Positions 1 to 11,300 of a stretch of 64,000 nt of DNA are shown here, one piece after another. Location of the stretch: positions 29,509,135 through 29,573,134 of the forward strand of contig NC_065921.1 in the NCBI RefSeq assembly GCF_024586455.1, given 5' to 3'. Source of the stretch: Bactrocera neohumeralis (lineage: Eukaryota; Arthropoda; Insecta; Diptera; Tephritidae). Below the pieces are notes generated by a model. That model was given only the letters and a program-made list of their open reading frames with translations. It made no database searches and was not told the DNA's origin. How positions within the stretch are numbered: position 1 is the first letter of the stretch; the number at the start of each line of letters is the position of its first letter. The translations under genes and the position numbers were made by a program.

Positions 1-849
1 TTAAAAGTTTTCAGAGACCTTTTGACTTTGGTTTTACAGAAGAAAGTCACAGCAGCTTTTAAAACTGATCAAAAATTAGCTCTCGACGATCGATGGGTTA
101 GTTTCGGAGACTGATACATTTTCTAATAAGTACAAACCTCGAATTTTCTTGTGGCTGAGATTTTTGTACCATAAGCTACGGTATTTAAAGAGATCTAAAA
201 AAAATTAAACAATTTAGTCCATAACACACGTAACGATTATATTACCGTTTGCTTTTTACCATTTTGGAAATCATCGGTTGATTTTCACTATCAGTTAATT
301 TCCGTTTAACTCTATGGTGTGTAAATTTTTGTAGACAATACAGTTGGTTAGATTACGAGGCCAATCCGAGGCGGATATTACGACGTTCAAAACAGTGGAC
401 ACTTGAAAAACCTGTCCCTTTTTCCTCCTAACTATCGATTAAAATATCGTCACTGATCGACGAAACGCTTTCAACATATCACAATATTCGTTTCCCTGAA
501 GGTATGATATCAGAAATGTCTTAAACTCAGTCTAGGGCAAGATGAATTGTTCCCCATCGCCTTACAACTGCGGCAAGATAAGCCTTGTTGAGAAAAAATA
601 GTTTAATGAACATTTTGATTTATGTATATTCCGGAACAAAAAGACCGCCACAAGTAATCCCCACCACCTCAGCGGATCAGCAGAGTAATGTGGAAAACTG
701 AGTTTTAGAACGCCATTACCCCGTTGCCAAAAGTATGTTACTGCTAGAGGAAGGGTTCAAGGTTTCAAACTTGCCAACAGTAAATTTTAGTATTAAAAGT
801 TGCGCATAGTATTCCATCAGCTGATGCTGCCGCTTTGAAACATGTACAA
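1..849. other. Intergenic, no gene recognised
   Basis: I see no coding or RNA gene here. The DNA is of mixed composition without long open frames. The stretch just before position 850 may be the degraded upstream part of the LINE fragment that follows, but I could not align it to anything. Confidence 0.5.
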
Positions 850-1810
850 TAAGTCTGGATTAACAATAAGTAGGAACAACAATGCGGCGTGGGCCGATGG
901 ATTGCCGGCGAAGCTATTCAAATACGGCGGCGAAGAGCTCATAAGGAGCATGTGTCAGTTTCTTTGTAGAATATGGAGACTATGGACGAACGAAAGCATG
1001 CACGACGATTGAAATTTAAGTGTGGTCTGTCCACCAATCCGCCAACTACCGTGGGATAAATCTCCTCAACATCGCTTATATGGTTTTATCTAGTGTATTG
1101 TTTGAAAGATTAAACCCCACCGTCAACAAATTGAATGGACCTTTTAGTGTGCCTTTAGGCCTGGAAAATCAAAAACTGATCAGATATTCACCCGGGAAAA
1201 AAGGATCGACACACACCACCTCTTCGCCGATTTCAAAGCTAACAACGTTTGATGATTTCATGACAACACGAAAAGGAGCTACCGCTACGTCTGAATATGC
1301 TATCTCTGCACTAATACGGTTGTGTAAACTGACGTTGAGCAATACCAAAAGCTTCGTCAAGATCGGGAAGAACCTCTCCAAGCAGTCATCGCACTTGCGA
1401 CTTGGTTCGCACGTCATTGTTGACTGTCATAACTTCGAAGTCGTAGAAAATTTCGTCTATCTTGGAACCAGCATTAACACCAACAATTACGTCAGCCTCG
1501 AAATCCAACGGATGCTACTTCAGATGCTACTTCGGACAGAGTAGGCAATTGAGAAGTAAATTCCTCTTTCGACAAATAAAGACCAAACTCTATAAGTCAC
1601 TCATTATTTCTGTCCTGCTCATTGGTGCAGAGGCATGGATGAAGGCAACATCTGATGAGTCGACGTTATGAGTTTTCGAGAAAAAGTTTTTGAGAAAGAT
1701 TTATGGTCCTTTGCACATTGGCAACGGCGAGTGTCGCATTCGATGGAACGATGAGCTGTACGAAATTTTTTTCTGATCGGAAAATGAAAATTTGACAAAC
1801 AATGAATCAA
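850..1810 (+). mobile_element. Decayed non-LTR retrotransposon, reverse transcriptase fragment (family A)
   Basis: Broken frames on the plus strand read like an insect LINE reverse transcriptase. Near 885-960 there is an ADGLPAKLFKYGGEEL-type stretch, then NYRGINLLNIAY (about 1,041-1,080), and further on [19 protein letters not shown] (about 1,456-1,510), followed by a degraded IYGPLHIGNGE segment. Frameshifts and stops are present, so it cannot be active. The same peptide signatures recur at 33.9-34.6, 39.0-39.85 and 50.6-51.95 kb, which defines a family with several copies in this window. The clade (RTE-like or other) is not resolved. Confidence 0.8.
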
Positions 1811-2394
1811 ATTTCGAGGTATACAGCCCTGTTTGATCGTGGTAACTTCACATCATGAATTTTGAAAGTGAGTTAAGGACTGACAAGACTGACTGGAGAA
1901 TTTGTGACAAATAAATGGTTACTTGATCATCGACTAAACGTAGTGACTTACCATTTTAGAGGACGTCTTCGCTCTTTTTCTTCTTTTTGGTCGGATAAAA
2001 ATTCATGTTCGCACCAGTTTAGAAGATTCTACGGTCATGGATTACATTAGTTTAAAAAGTCGTCCAAAATAAAGATCCCACTTGTATAGCTGAGAACGCC
2101 CGTCCATTGTGATGCCTACCTACTCTACTGTCACAAATTTGTTGAGGGGCTTATAGCCATTCCATCCCCAGGTTCGGCGAAAATATGACCGCCGAAATGT
2201 TCCTACATATCTTGCAAAAGCTGGACTATGTAAGAAGAAGTTCCATACAACTTTGACAATTAGCGCCCGATATTGATTTTCAGCCTTTCGACTTGTACAC
2301 TTTCGAGCGAATGGACACGGTTTGTCTTCTTCGGTCGTGATTGCCGTGTGCTTAGCATAAAAAAGTTCCAGCAGTGATCTCGAGGAAGATATGT
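1811..2394. other. Intergenic, no gene recognised
   Basis: There is no supported gene, RNA or repeat in this stretch apart from the ends of the neighbouring elements. Confidence 0.4.
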
Positions 2395-2476
2395 ATATCC
2401 GTTTCCACGGCAGACGGATCTGCGTAACCGGTATGGACCCGGATTTTTATCCGACAAAAGATTGTCAACTGGACGG
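2395..2476 (-). repeat. Dispersed hairpin repeat, copy 1
   Basis: Read on the minus strand this contains GTTGACAATC, then a CGGATAAAAATCCG palindrome, then GGGTCCATACCGGTTACG. The same order of blocks occurs at 3,119, 10,320, 22,590, 54,940 and 55,110. It is a short interspersed repeat with a conserved inner hairpin; its class (SINE, MITE or part of a larger element) is not determined. Confidence 0.7.
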
Positions 2477-2547
2477 AAATTTTATAACATATACAATTTC
2501 AGGGAAGTTTTCTGCTGCTACAAAAATAACAACAGAAAGATGAATAT

Positions 2548-3112
2548 ACAGGGTTTGTCCGGAAAGTAATAAGATTGATTTTCTTCCGCCGCGACTGTAC
2601 TTCGGAGCGTGCGCGCACTGACTGGATTTGGTAGAGGGCATTTCTAGCTAACGAACGAGCGGCTGGTCAGTTGTCTCCGAGCACTTGGAGAGTCAGGACA
2701 AACATTTTCGCGCGACGTGTTTCTGTGAGTGGTGCAAGCCGAAAATGCAGCGTTCGTTAGAGCAGAGGTACGCGATTAAATTCTGTGTGAAACTCGGTAA
2801 ATCTGCGACAGAGACGTTTGATATGATCAAGCAGGCTTGCCCAAAGAAACAATCTTCCGAGTGGCACACGTTGGCGTCTCCTCACTCAAAAAAGGGGAAA
2901 ATAAGCAAATCCAAAGTGAATGCGATGCTCATTGTCCTTTTTGACCTTAACCAAGTCCGGCATCCCAAAGCTGCCGCAGCCGCCCTATAGCCCAGATGTG
3001 GCCTCCGGAATTTTTTTGTTTCCTTGCCTGAAAAGGCCGATAAAAAGCAAGCATCCGGAGTGACGTCCTTAATGCACAGCCTTTTAAAATAAAGTGTCGT
3101 TATAGCGACAGA
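2548..3112 (+). mobile_element. Mariner-like element, internally deleted
   Basis: It begins with a CAGGGT-type terminus followed by a TTGTCCGGAAAGTAATAAG stretch. A plus-strand peptide beginning MQRSLEQRYAIKFCVKLG resembles the N-terminal helix-turn-helix of mariner transposases. After about 2,940 the frame jumps to a peptide reading PQPPYSPDVAS, which matches the mariner LPxPPYSPDLAP motif near the last catalytic Asp. Most of the catalytic middle is missing, so this is a deletion derivative. Confidence 0.7.
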
Positions 3113-3118
3113 AAGTAA

Positions 3119-3162
3119 GTCCTTAACCGGATAAAAATCCGGTACAATTCCGATTATGTACA
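3119..3162 (+). repeat. Dispersed hairpin repeat, copy 2 (core only)
   Basis: The core CCGGATAAAAATCCGG palindrome is perfect here and is followed by a degenerate TACAATTCCGATTATG block. It lies directly after the mariner derivative. Confidence 0.6.
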
Positions 3163-3380
3163 ACCCTCTGTAGGGGGAACGGATCTCTTTCTTTCTCCCA
3201 CTCTCTTGGAGTTCTTCAATTTGACGATATCAGAACTGAATAAATGATACTCTACAAGCATTTACTGCTCTGTTGAGTGGTCCACATAATGACAAATGTG
3301 ACAGCTCTTAAGAAATGAACACAGGATTCACAGCTTCAGTGATCGACATACGATGTTTATATAAAATAGACTTCGCTTAA

Positions 3381-4079
3381 GGGGGAGCCTGCTTTAGAAG
3401 CCTCAAAAAATTTATTTATTTTTTTGCTTAAGTCTCTTTAAAAATTATATAAGAATATGTCCCCAAAGTTATAGATGAGAATTCGAAATATTGCCGAAGC
3501 TAGAAGTGGAATAGAGACCGAGCGTCTAGCAGATATATTGAAGCTCGGCTTCTTGGTTTTTCATTTTAACGATTTTTCTTAATTGGCGGGCAGGATAGAA
3601 AAGAAACTAAACGTCGTATTGAATTGGGGCAAAGTTTATTAAATTTGGCTATAAATTGTCTTCTATTTAAACTAAAAAAACTAAGAAAAGTCAAGTGTGC
3701 ACATATTTTTAAACAACATAAACTTTTGTTGGTCAAAAACCACTTTTTTAATTTAAAAAAAATTGTAGAATTTTACACTTTTTTCGGAATTGTTTTAGTT
3801 TAACTAGAAGATAAGTTATTAAAAAATATGAATCTCTTTGAAATTTTCTTTCCAATAGAGATTGCGACCTACATCCTGCCCGCCATGCGACAAATGAACG
3901 TCCGAGATGCATCGAGCAATTGCTTCCCAAAGGCAGAATATCAAAGATTTCGTATCCAAAAAATTTTCGGATGATGCTTAAATATATAACTATAAACCCT
4001 AGAAATTTCGCTTTAATCAATTATTTCCTTCCCTCCCAAAAAAATCGATTTTTTTAAGCCTCTAAAGCAGGCTCCCCTC
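3381..4079. mobile_element. TTAA-flanked MITE (piggyBac-type target site)
   Basis: The 699 bp element is bounded by TTAA at 3,377-3,380 and 4,080-4,083. Its ends are inverted: the left end starts GGGGGAGCCTGCTTTAGAAG and the right end, reverse complemented, reads GAGGGGAGCCTGCTTTAGAGG. There is no open frame that looks like a transposase. TTAA target duplications are characteristic of the piggyBac superfamily, so a non-autonomous piggyBac-like element is the best guess; the termini differ from the canonical CCC start. Confidence 0.8.
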
Positions 4080-4083
4080 TTAA

Positions 4084-7000
4084 TTGCTTAATGATTTGAT
4101 CTTACAAAAATCAACTTCATTTGACATTTATGCGCACATATAGACACAAAAATATACATATGTATATGTATATATGTATGTATGTAAGTAGAAAATATAA
4201 ACAAACTTACATTTTTTTTTGGCTATAATAAAAAAATTTTATTTCCTTTTTATATATATATTTTTTGTTGTTTGTTTTACTTTAATATATAGTGTTACTT
4301 ATTTCATATCAATATTCATTTATGTACTTGTCAATGAACTGTGATAGAAGTGTGGATTTGTTTTCTTGCTTAAATAAATAACTTCAATAATCTTTTGCGA
4401 TTCTGTGTTCATTTGTTTTTTGTTGTTTTTTATATAGTATTTTTGCTTTTTACTTTTCAAAACTATACTTCTATATATATATATTACTGTAGCGGTTTAA
4501 GCATTACATCTCTAACACACTTTGCCATTCTGCTTGGATGAACGTGTATAATGAATCTTAGGGTATTACATAAGTGTCTAAATCTAGGCTCTTCACATAA
4601 ATGTGATCGCTACTTGCTTCTTTGTCAATAACTTATTAATATAAATAGTTAGGTAATACATTTATATGCGCATAATTTACGTCCAATATACATATATTGT
4701 ATGTATATACATATGTATATACTTGCATGTATATAAGTAATTTGTAATCTTAACATTTATTTACTACACAAATCGAGTTAGATATATAGTATATCTGAAT
4801 TGTAGAATGCATTCTTACCGAGTAATTATATTTTTACATACATTTATAAGCATTGGTATAAGGGCTTACAATGATTAAATTCAATTACAGTAAATACGAA
4901 AAGTAAAAAATATATATATATATGGATCCTACACGTTTAGAACAGATAAACTATTAACATGATATATGAAAGCGGTGCTAGACAAAAGGTACAAAAAATA
5001 TTAAAAAAATAAATATTAAAGAAATTATTAGAAATCTATAAAAAAAAAAAACATTTATAAAAACAAAATAAATACGTAAATAAAAATAAAATAATATAAA
5101 GAAAAACAGTAAAAATATACATATTAAAAAAAAAATAAATTAAACAGTAAATTAAGACTAGTTATTACAAAAACTTAAAAAGAATTGTTACAAAACAAAA
5201 AAATTATTACAAAAAATAAAAAAAGTTATAAAAAAAACTAAAAAAAAATATTACAAAAAAAATCTGTAATAATTACAAAAGTATAAAAATTATTTAAAAA
5301 AAATTAAAATACAATTCCTAAAAAATTTAATAAATAATAATAATAAATTAAATAAAATTAAAATCAAACAAAAAAAAAACATCATAAAAAAATTTAAAAT
5401 CCAAAATAATTAAAATAATTTAATTGAAAAAATAAATTAAATATCACCACTCAACAAATCTGAACAAAAATTTGCGACTGATGTGTTAAGAGATATGTGG
5501 GGTATTTGAGGTGTCTTGATTACGAATTTGAGTTCAAAAATTTTCCATCATTTACAGATATTTTTGTCATTTTAGAAAATGGTGGTTGTTTGACCCCTAC
5601 TATCCCATGACTACAACACAAAAATATCATGTGTTAAAAATTTTTACTCTCAGTTTCGGTTTTAGCAACCGAAAATTAACAGGAAACAGCCTCTACATTA
5701 AAATCGCAAAAAATTAAATTTAAAAAAAAAAATTAAAATATAATATTAAAAAAATATTAAAATATTTTGGAAAAATAATAAAATAAAAATTAAAATAAAA
5801 TAAAACAAAATTAGATAAAATATAAAAAAAAATTAAATTAAATTAAAAAATTTAAATAAAAAAAATAAAATGAAAAACTAAACTAAAATTATTTAAAAAA
5901 AATTACAATAGTAAAAATAAAATAAGAAACTTACAATTATTAAAAAATAAAATTATGAAACAAATTAAAAACAAAAAATATACAAAATAAAATAAAAAAT
6001 GAATAGATTCATTAAAAAAAAGAAAATTATTAAACAAATGAAAAACAAAAAAATATACAATTTCCTTAATAAAATATTGGTTTTTCATCTTACTTCTTAC
6101 ATAGTCCCTCCCCTCTCATCCTGTTTGCTCAATTTGCCCCTATTATGTGTTGTGTAGCTTCTCTAAATAGTATTTATAATACACAGCGTTATTTAGTAAC
6201 ATTAATGTACATACAAAACGATTTAAAAAAAAAACTTAAATCAAAATTTAAAGGGTGGCAAAGTTATACACAAGCTTACATACATATACAGGCTACTAAC
6301 AAACTAATTTATATCAATCTATGTATAAGCTCTAAAACGAGTAAAGATTTAATACATACTATATATATGTATATATTTGTGTGTACATATATATATATAT
6401 ATCATTGTAATAAGGTTTTAATATTAGCAATATACAACTATGAGTACTTTTAGTCAGATAATTTTGGGGTGGTATATTTTTTTTGTTTTTATTTTACTCT
6501 TTATATTGGGGGTTCGCATTTAATTGAAGACGTTACGATCGCTAAGCGAAAATTTGCATTGGAAATCCTTTAACAAACATATACAAATGTACAAGAAATA
6601 TGTGTGTGTGCATGCATATGGGTGGTAAGTGGCATTAAAATACAGTTTTGCCGAACAAAAACGAAGTTGTTGGACACTGATTTAATTAGGAAAAGTTTAA
6701 CTATAAAAAAAAATCACGTATAAAACGGCCGTTAAGTCATAAAATGCGACACACATATACACAATCCTGTTGCCCACATAGCATTCTTGTTGTTGCACCA
6801 AGTATCTACATATAGTCCAGTCATTATAGTAAGTTCACCTCGGAATTCGATATACCCATTTATATGTCTGTAAATACTTGTATATTGGCACCCTAAAGTT
6901 GTCTCAAAACCTACATAAGGTAGGGTATACCTGGCATCGAACCTTTTTTTCTTTTTGAAAAATATTTTGCTCTCCTCTCTATATATCTCGTTTCCCCTGC

Positions 7001-8366
7001 TTTTACAATTCTCTTCGCAACCCGACACGATCACATTTCTGCTGAAGCGGCATTTTTTTTATGAAATTTCTGCTTTCATATTTTTTATGGGGCGTGTGTT
7101 CGAAAATGAAAATGCATTATTGCTATGCATCACACACACACACAATGAGTGCAATAATGAGCGCAAAGCGACACAAAAAAATAAGAAAAAAATAAAATAA
7201 AATTAATAAAAAAATGTTTACATGTTATTTTTTTTTTAATGTAACTTTGTTCAAAAATTTTGCTTAAAAATAAAGTCGCTTTGTTAAATGTATTTTTGTT
7301 GTTATTTTTAAATAATAAATTTTTACAAATGCGAGTGTGTTACATTACTGCTTGAACTGTATTTTGATTATTATAATTTTTGTTTGTTTTGTGTTTACTG
7401 CTTTTTTTCCAACAGTTCTTATCAGCTGGCTTAAGCTACAAGTTTGTGAAATAATTTAACTACAAATGGTATTGTTCGCGTGCATTGCTTTAGAAAACTA
7501 CTGTTATATATATAGTATATATTGCTATATATACATATATATATGTATATATATTTCCATGTATATATAGTTATATTTCTGTGGTTTTACTAAATTCTAA
7601 TTATCAAGTTCTCGGTTACAGTGATTTATCGCACATATATATACTACCTTATCTGTAATAAATCTAACCATTTATTTTTAACTTTTCTATAATAGTGTGT
7701 TTTTGTTTTTTTTTTGTTTGTTTTGTTTTTCTTTACGTTATAATTAAATAGTTTAGTGCAGCGTATTACAATTAAAGTTGGTAATGTAACTTATTAATTT
7801 CTAAAACTCTTTTCCAAATTAGTTAACGAATTATTCTCCTTTTCATGTGCACCACATTGCTTACGCACACACTCTCTCACGCCCTCTCTGCTTTCTCTAA
7901 CGCTCTATAGCTAATTGTCAGCCGTGCACCCCTTGTTCTGCTATAAACATTACTGCCTAGTTGTCTATACTGTTAGTCAGTAAGTAATTAGTCAGATCCA
8001 TTAAAATATTAAACAAATGTCAAAATTATTGATTTTGTGGTTGCTTTAAATGCTTAAAATACATAAGTATTCCTTTACGTTAGTCCTCACATGTTTTCGC
8101 CTGTTTTGGTTTTTAAACCAATAATCCATATACGTTTCATATACTCCAACCCGCACTCGTTACTCGTTAGTAGTTAGACCTTATACAATTTTGATTGATT
8201 TATAATTGTTTTAAGTTTTTTGCTTCACAACTGCAACTGCGATGAACGCATGCAATATCACGAATTCATCATAGCCAACGTGTTTGCCAATAAATGCGGG
8301 TATTTGTTTAGCAAGACAAATGCATTATGCCTTCATGTTATATGGATTCTTTTCGTTCTGTGTTTC
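4084..8366 (-). other. sbb 3' UTR / downstream flank, AT-rich
   Basis: This AT-rich DNA follows the sbb stop codon on the minus strand. The proximal part (about 6.5-8.4 kb) is probably 3' UTR, by analogy with the long sbb UTR in flies. Several minus-strand AATAAA hexamers occur (for example TTTATT on the plus strand near 7,670) but I cannot choose the real cleavage site. There are TATA/TACATA microsatellites at 4,140-4,190, 6,355-6,400 and 7,505-7,570. No other gene was recognised. Confidence 0.5.
4960..6060. repeat. A-skewed low-complexity tract
   Basis: About 1.1 kb in which the plus strand is dominated by A in runs spaced by single T (AAAAT/TAAA patterns), with very few G or C. It is interrupted at about 5,440-5,700 by ordinary sequence. 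On the sbb sense strand it would be U-rich. It is probably a degenerate microsatellite. Confidence 0.7.
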
Positions 8367-11300
8367 TCATTTGTTTGGTCCGGGAGGAAAAGGATTTATC
8401 ACAGCTACGGCAGCAGCTTGCTGACTTGCCAATACTGCAGCTAAACGACAAAAATAAGAATTGAAAGCATTAAACAAACAATATAACCGGCTATGTCATT
8501 GTAATAGAACTTACCACCATAGGGTGCCGTGTACATGGGGTAACCTAACCCCACATGAGTGTGGTGGTGTGTGTGCACATGTCGTTGTGGCGGCGGACTA
8601 CGTGAATCTGCCGGGTTGCTATTACCACCGGCAGGAGCACCGCCAATACCGCCGCCACTATTCGGCCCGCTGGGACCACCCTGTTGCTTGTGTGCATCTA
8701 TATTTAGTGGTCCGCCCGCCAAGCTGCCACCCGGACCGCCTGGTCCACCGCTCAACACCTTTTGTCCCAGCACATCAGACTTATTTGGCGGGCCACTCAT
8801 GCCGGTCGGTGGCGGTTGCAGATTTAATGGCATGCCGCCACCCACAGACGACTGATTTGTTGGCGGCAAATGACCGCCGCTGTTGGGTGCATTTTGTACC
8901 GTATTCGGACCACTGCCTGGCCCAGTTACGCCACCGCCACTAACACCCTGCTGTTGCATACCCACATTCGGACTAGATACGCTGACTTTGACCGCGCCAC
9001 CCGGACCGCCACTGCCACCACCACCACCACCGCCGCTCGTCGGTGATTTCAGTGCACGCTCACTCAGCTCGTGTATTTTGTGCGTAGTGTAATACTGGCT
9101 AGCGGCGTGGTGTAGCGCGTCGAGTGCCTTTGTGCCGGTGTTGCGTGACAGATCCTCAGGCGCATGATATCTCGGCATGGGTAAATGATACGGCGCCGCA
9201 TTGTAAGGGCCGGCGGCAGACATCAAGACATTACGATACATAGGATGGTTGGGATCGAAGCTGAACGGTGCTGGCGCTATGTATGATGGATGCAGGAAGT
9301 ATTGTGATGTTGGTGGCGGCGGTGGTCCTTGTGTCTCCATTGTGGGTTTCTGTCCCTCCTGTTTAACTTTGACTTCTTCTTCTTGTTGCTTTTGCTTGGA
9401 GCTCTCCTTGGTGAGATTTGTTGCTTTACCACTGCCGGAATTGCCGCCGCTACTGCTCGAGCAACTTTGTGATTTACTTTTTTGCGACTGCTGATGTTGT
9501 TGCTGCTGCTGTTGTTGTTGCTGTTGTTGCTGCTGCTGCTGCTGTTGCTGTGCCATTGCCATCTGCTGTTGGTGCTGTGCTGATGGGCCTGTGTCGTCCT
9601 TATGCTGTCCCATGACTTGTGCTTGCAACGAGCCATGCGGTACGCTGTTGGAGGGATTTTGCGCTCGTAGAGCTGCGACTGTATTTTGGCGACGTTGTTG
9701 CTCGTCCGAGAGTATATAGTACCTGAAGGCGACGGGGGTACATGGAACATTAGTATATGATGTTGGATTATGCAAATTTTCGAATAATTTACCTTCTAAA
9801 TTCCTCCTCACGTGACAAGTGCTGCTGTGCGGCCAAGGTCATTGGATGACGCTGATATATATTCGGATATGTACCCAAGCTTTGCAAATCTTTCGGATGC
9901 AGTGCGTGTGGTTGTTGCGGCTGTTGTTGCTGCTGCTGTGGCGGTTGTTGCTGTTGTTGTTGAGACTGAGGAGGCGGATTGTGCTCTTGCTTTATCTCCT
10001 GTTTTGTCATCGGCTCGCTTTTGATGTGTTTGGTCGAAACCAACTAAAATAAAATGTGATAATTGTTTGTTTTAGCCAAAGTTGTTGTAAATAATCTAAC
10101 AAAATAATTATATATTAATTGGTAAAATACTTTATTATTAAAATTATTTGATTATTAAAATATTTTTTGAAACCCAAAGAATAACTCAACTGTGCGTCTA
10201 CGATCCTCGAAAATAATAGATATAAGCTAATGTAATATGCTTGAAGCATAAACAATGCAAATTTAACTTTTTCGGAAAAAGTTATTTACTTTTCATCGAA
10301 AGGGTCAAATGGTTGCAATTGTGATCTGGTGATGTTGTTGCTTTTGTAGTGGCAAAAAATTTTCCTAAAGTAATTTCTAGGAATTTTGCCGAGGTAACAG
10401 GTCTTGGCCGGATACAAGTCCGGGTCCAATCCAGTTACTTAGACCCGACTGTCATGGAACGAACAATTGTGATCTAGTGATCTTTCGCTTTACGGCTTCA
10501 ATAAAATACACAATTTTTTTCTATAACCACTGGAGATCCTAAATACAATTTTCACTTCTTTAGCTTTTTTTTACTTTGGATATCTTTGGGTAGTCAATAT
10601 TGAAGCTCCAAAGAACAAAACGGTTATAGGCGGCATTATTCGCCTTTATTTTTATTGTTACTGTCACTGAATCACTCTCCAAATAAATTTGCTACTGAAG
10701 TTACCCGGTATAATATGCGGTATCTCTGACATATTAGCAGCCGTCTTTTATATAACTAAGCAGATCTTTCCTTTTCGAATAATAAAAAGACACGGGGAGC
10801 CAAATCTGGGTAAAAGGTGGGTTCCGTTTCGTCTTTAGCGAAAAAAATGCGACAGCGCATTCTAGGCATAGCTTCGTGCTCAAAACATTAACCAAAATGG
10901 TTGAATTTTTCTCTAAAAGATTTTGAGAGACAGCGTATGCTCTCATTCTAACACGACGCTTGAAAATGCAATGCAACTCGAATGAGGCAAGTATTTGATG
11001 AATTCACGACCTTCACATAAGGCTTTGTGCCCATCAAATGCTTGTGTTCGTGATAAAGTAGACCCCCAAAAACATTTCTGCAACATTTTCGTCAATTTCG
11101 TAACCTCGATTCCACGCTTCGTAAACAAAGTTTCTAAAAAAAACACAAATTGACATATGGATGCCAAACTTCACACGACTATAAAAAAGGTTATAACCAT
11201 CTGGAAAAAAAATTATCGAATCGGTTTGCGCGCGAAGTCAAATACTTCGGAAAACTGTAAACGCCAACAAGTGATACTTGGAACTGAGAAGCCAATTGAG

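Noticed and set aside
8441..8514. Read-through of the last sbb intron giving a hydrophobic tail
   Set aside because: The splice to the VLASQQAAA exon is well supported by similarity to ZNF609 C-termini; the read-through tail has no such support.
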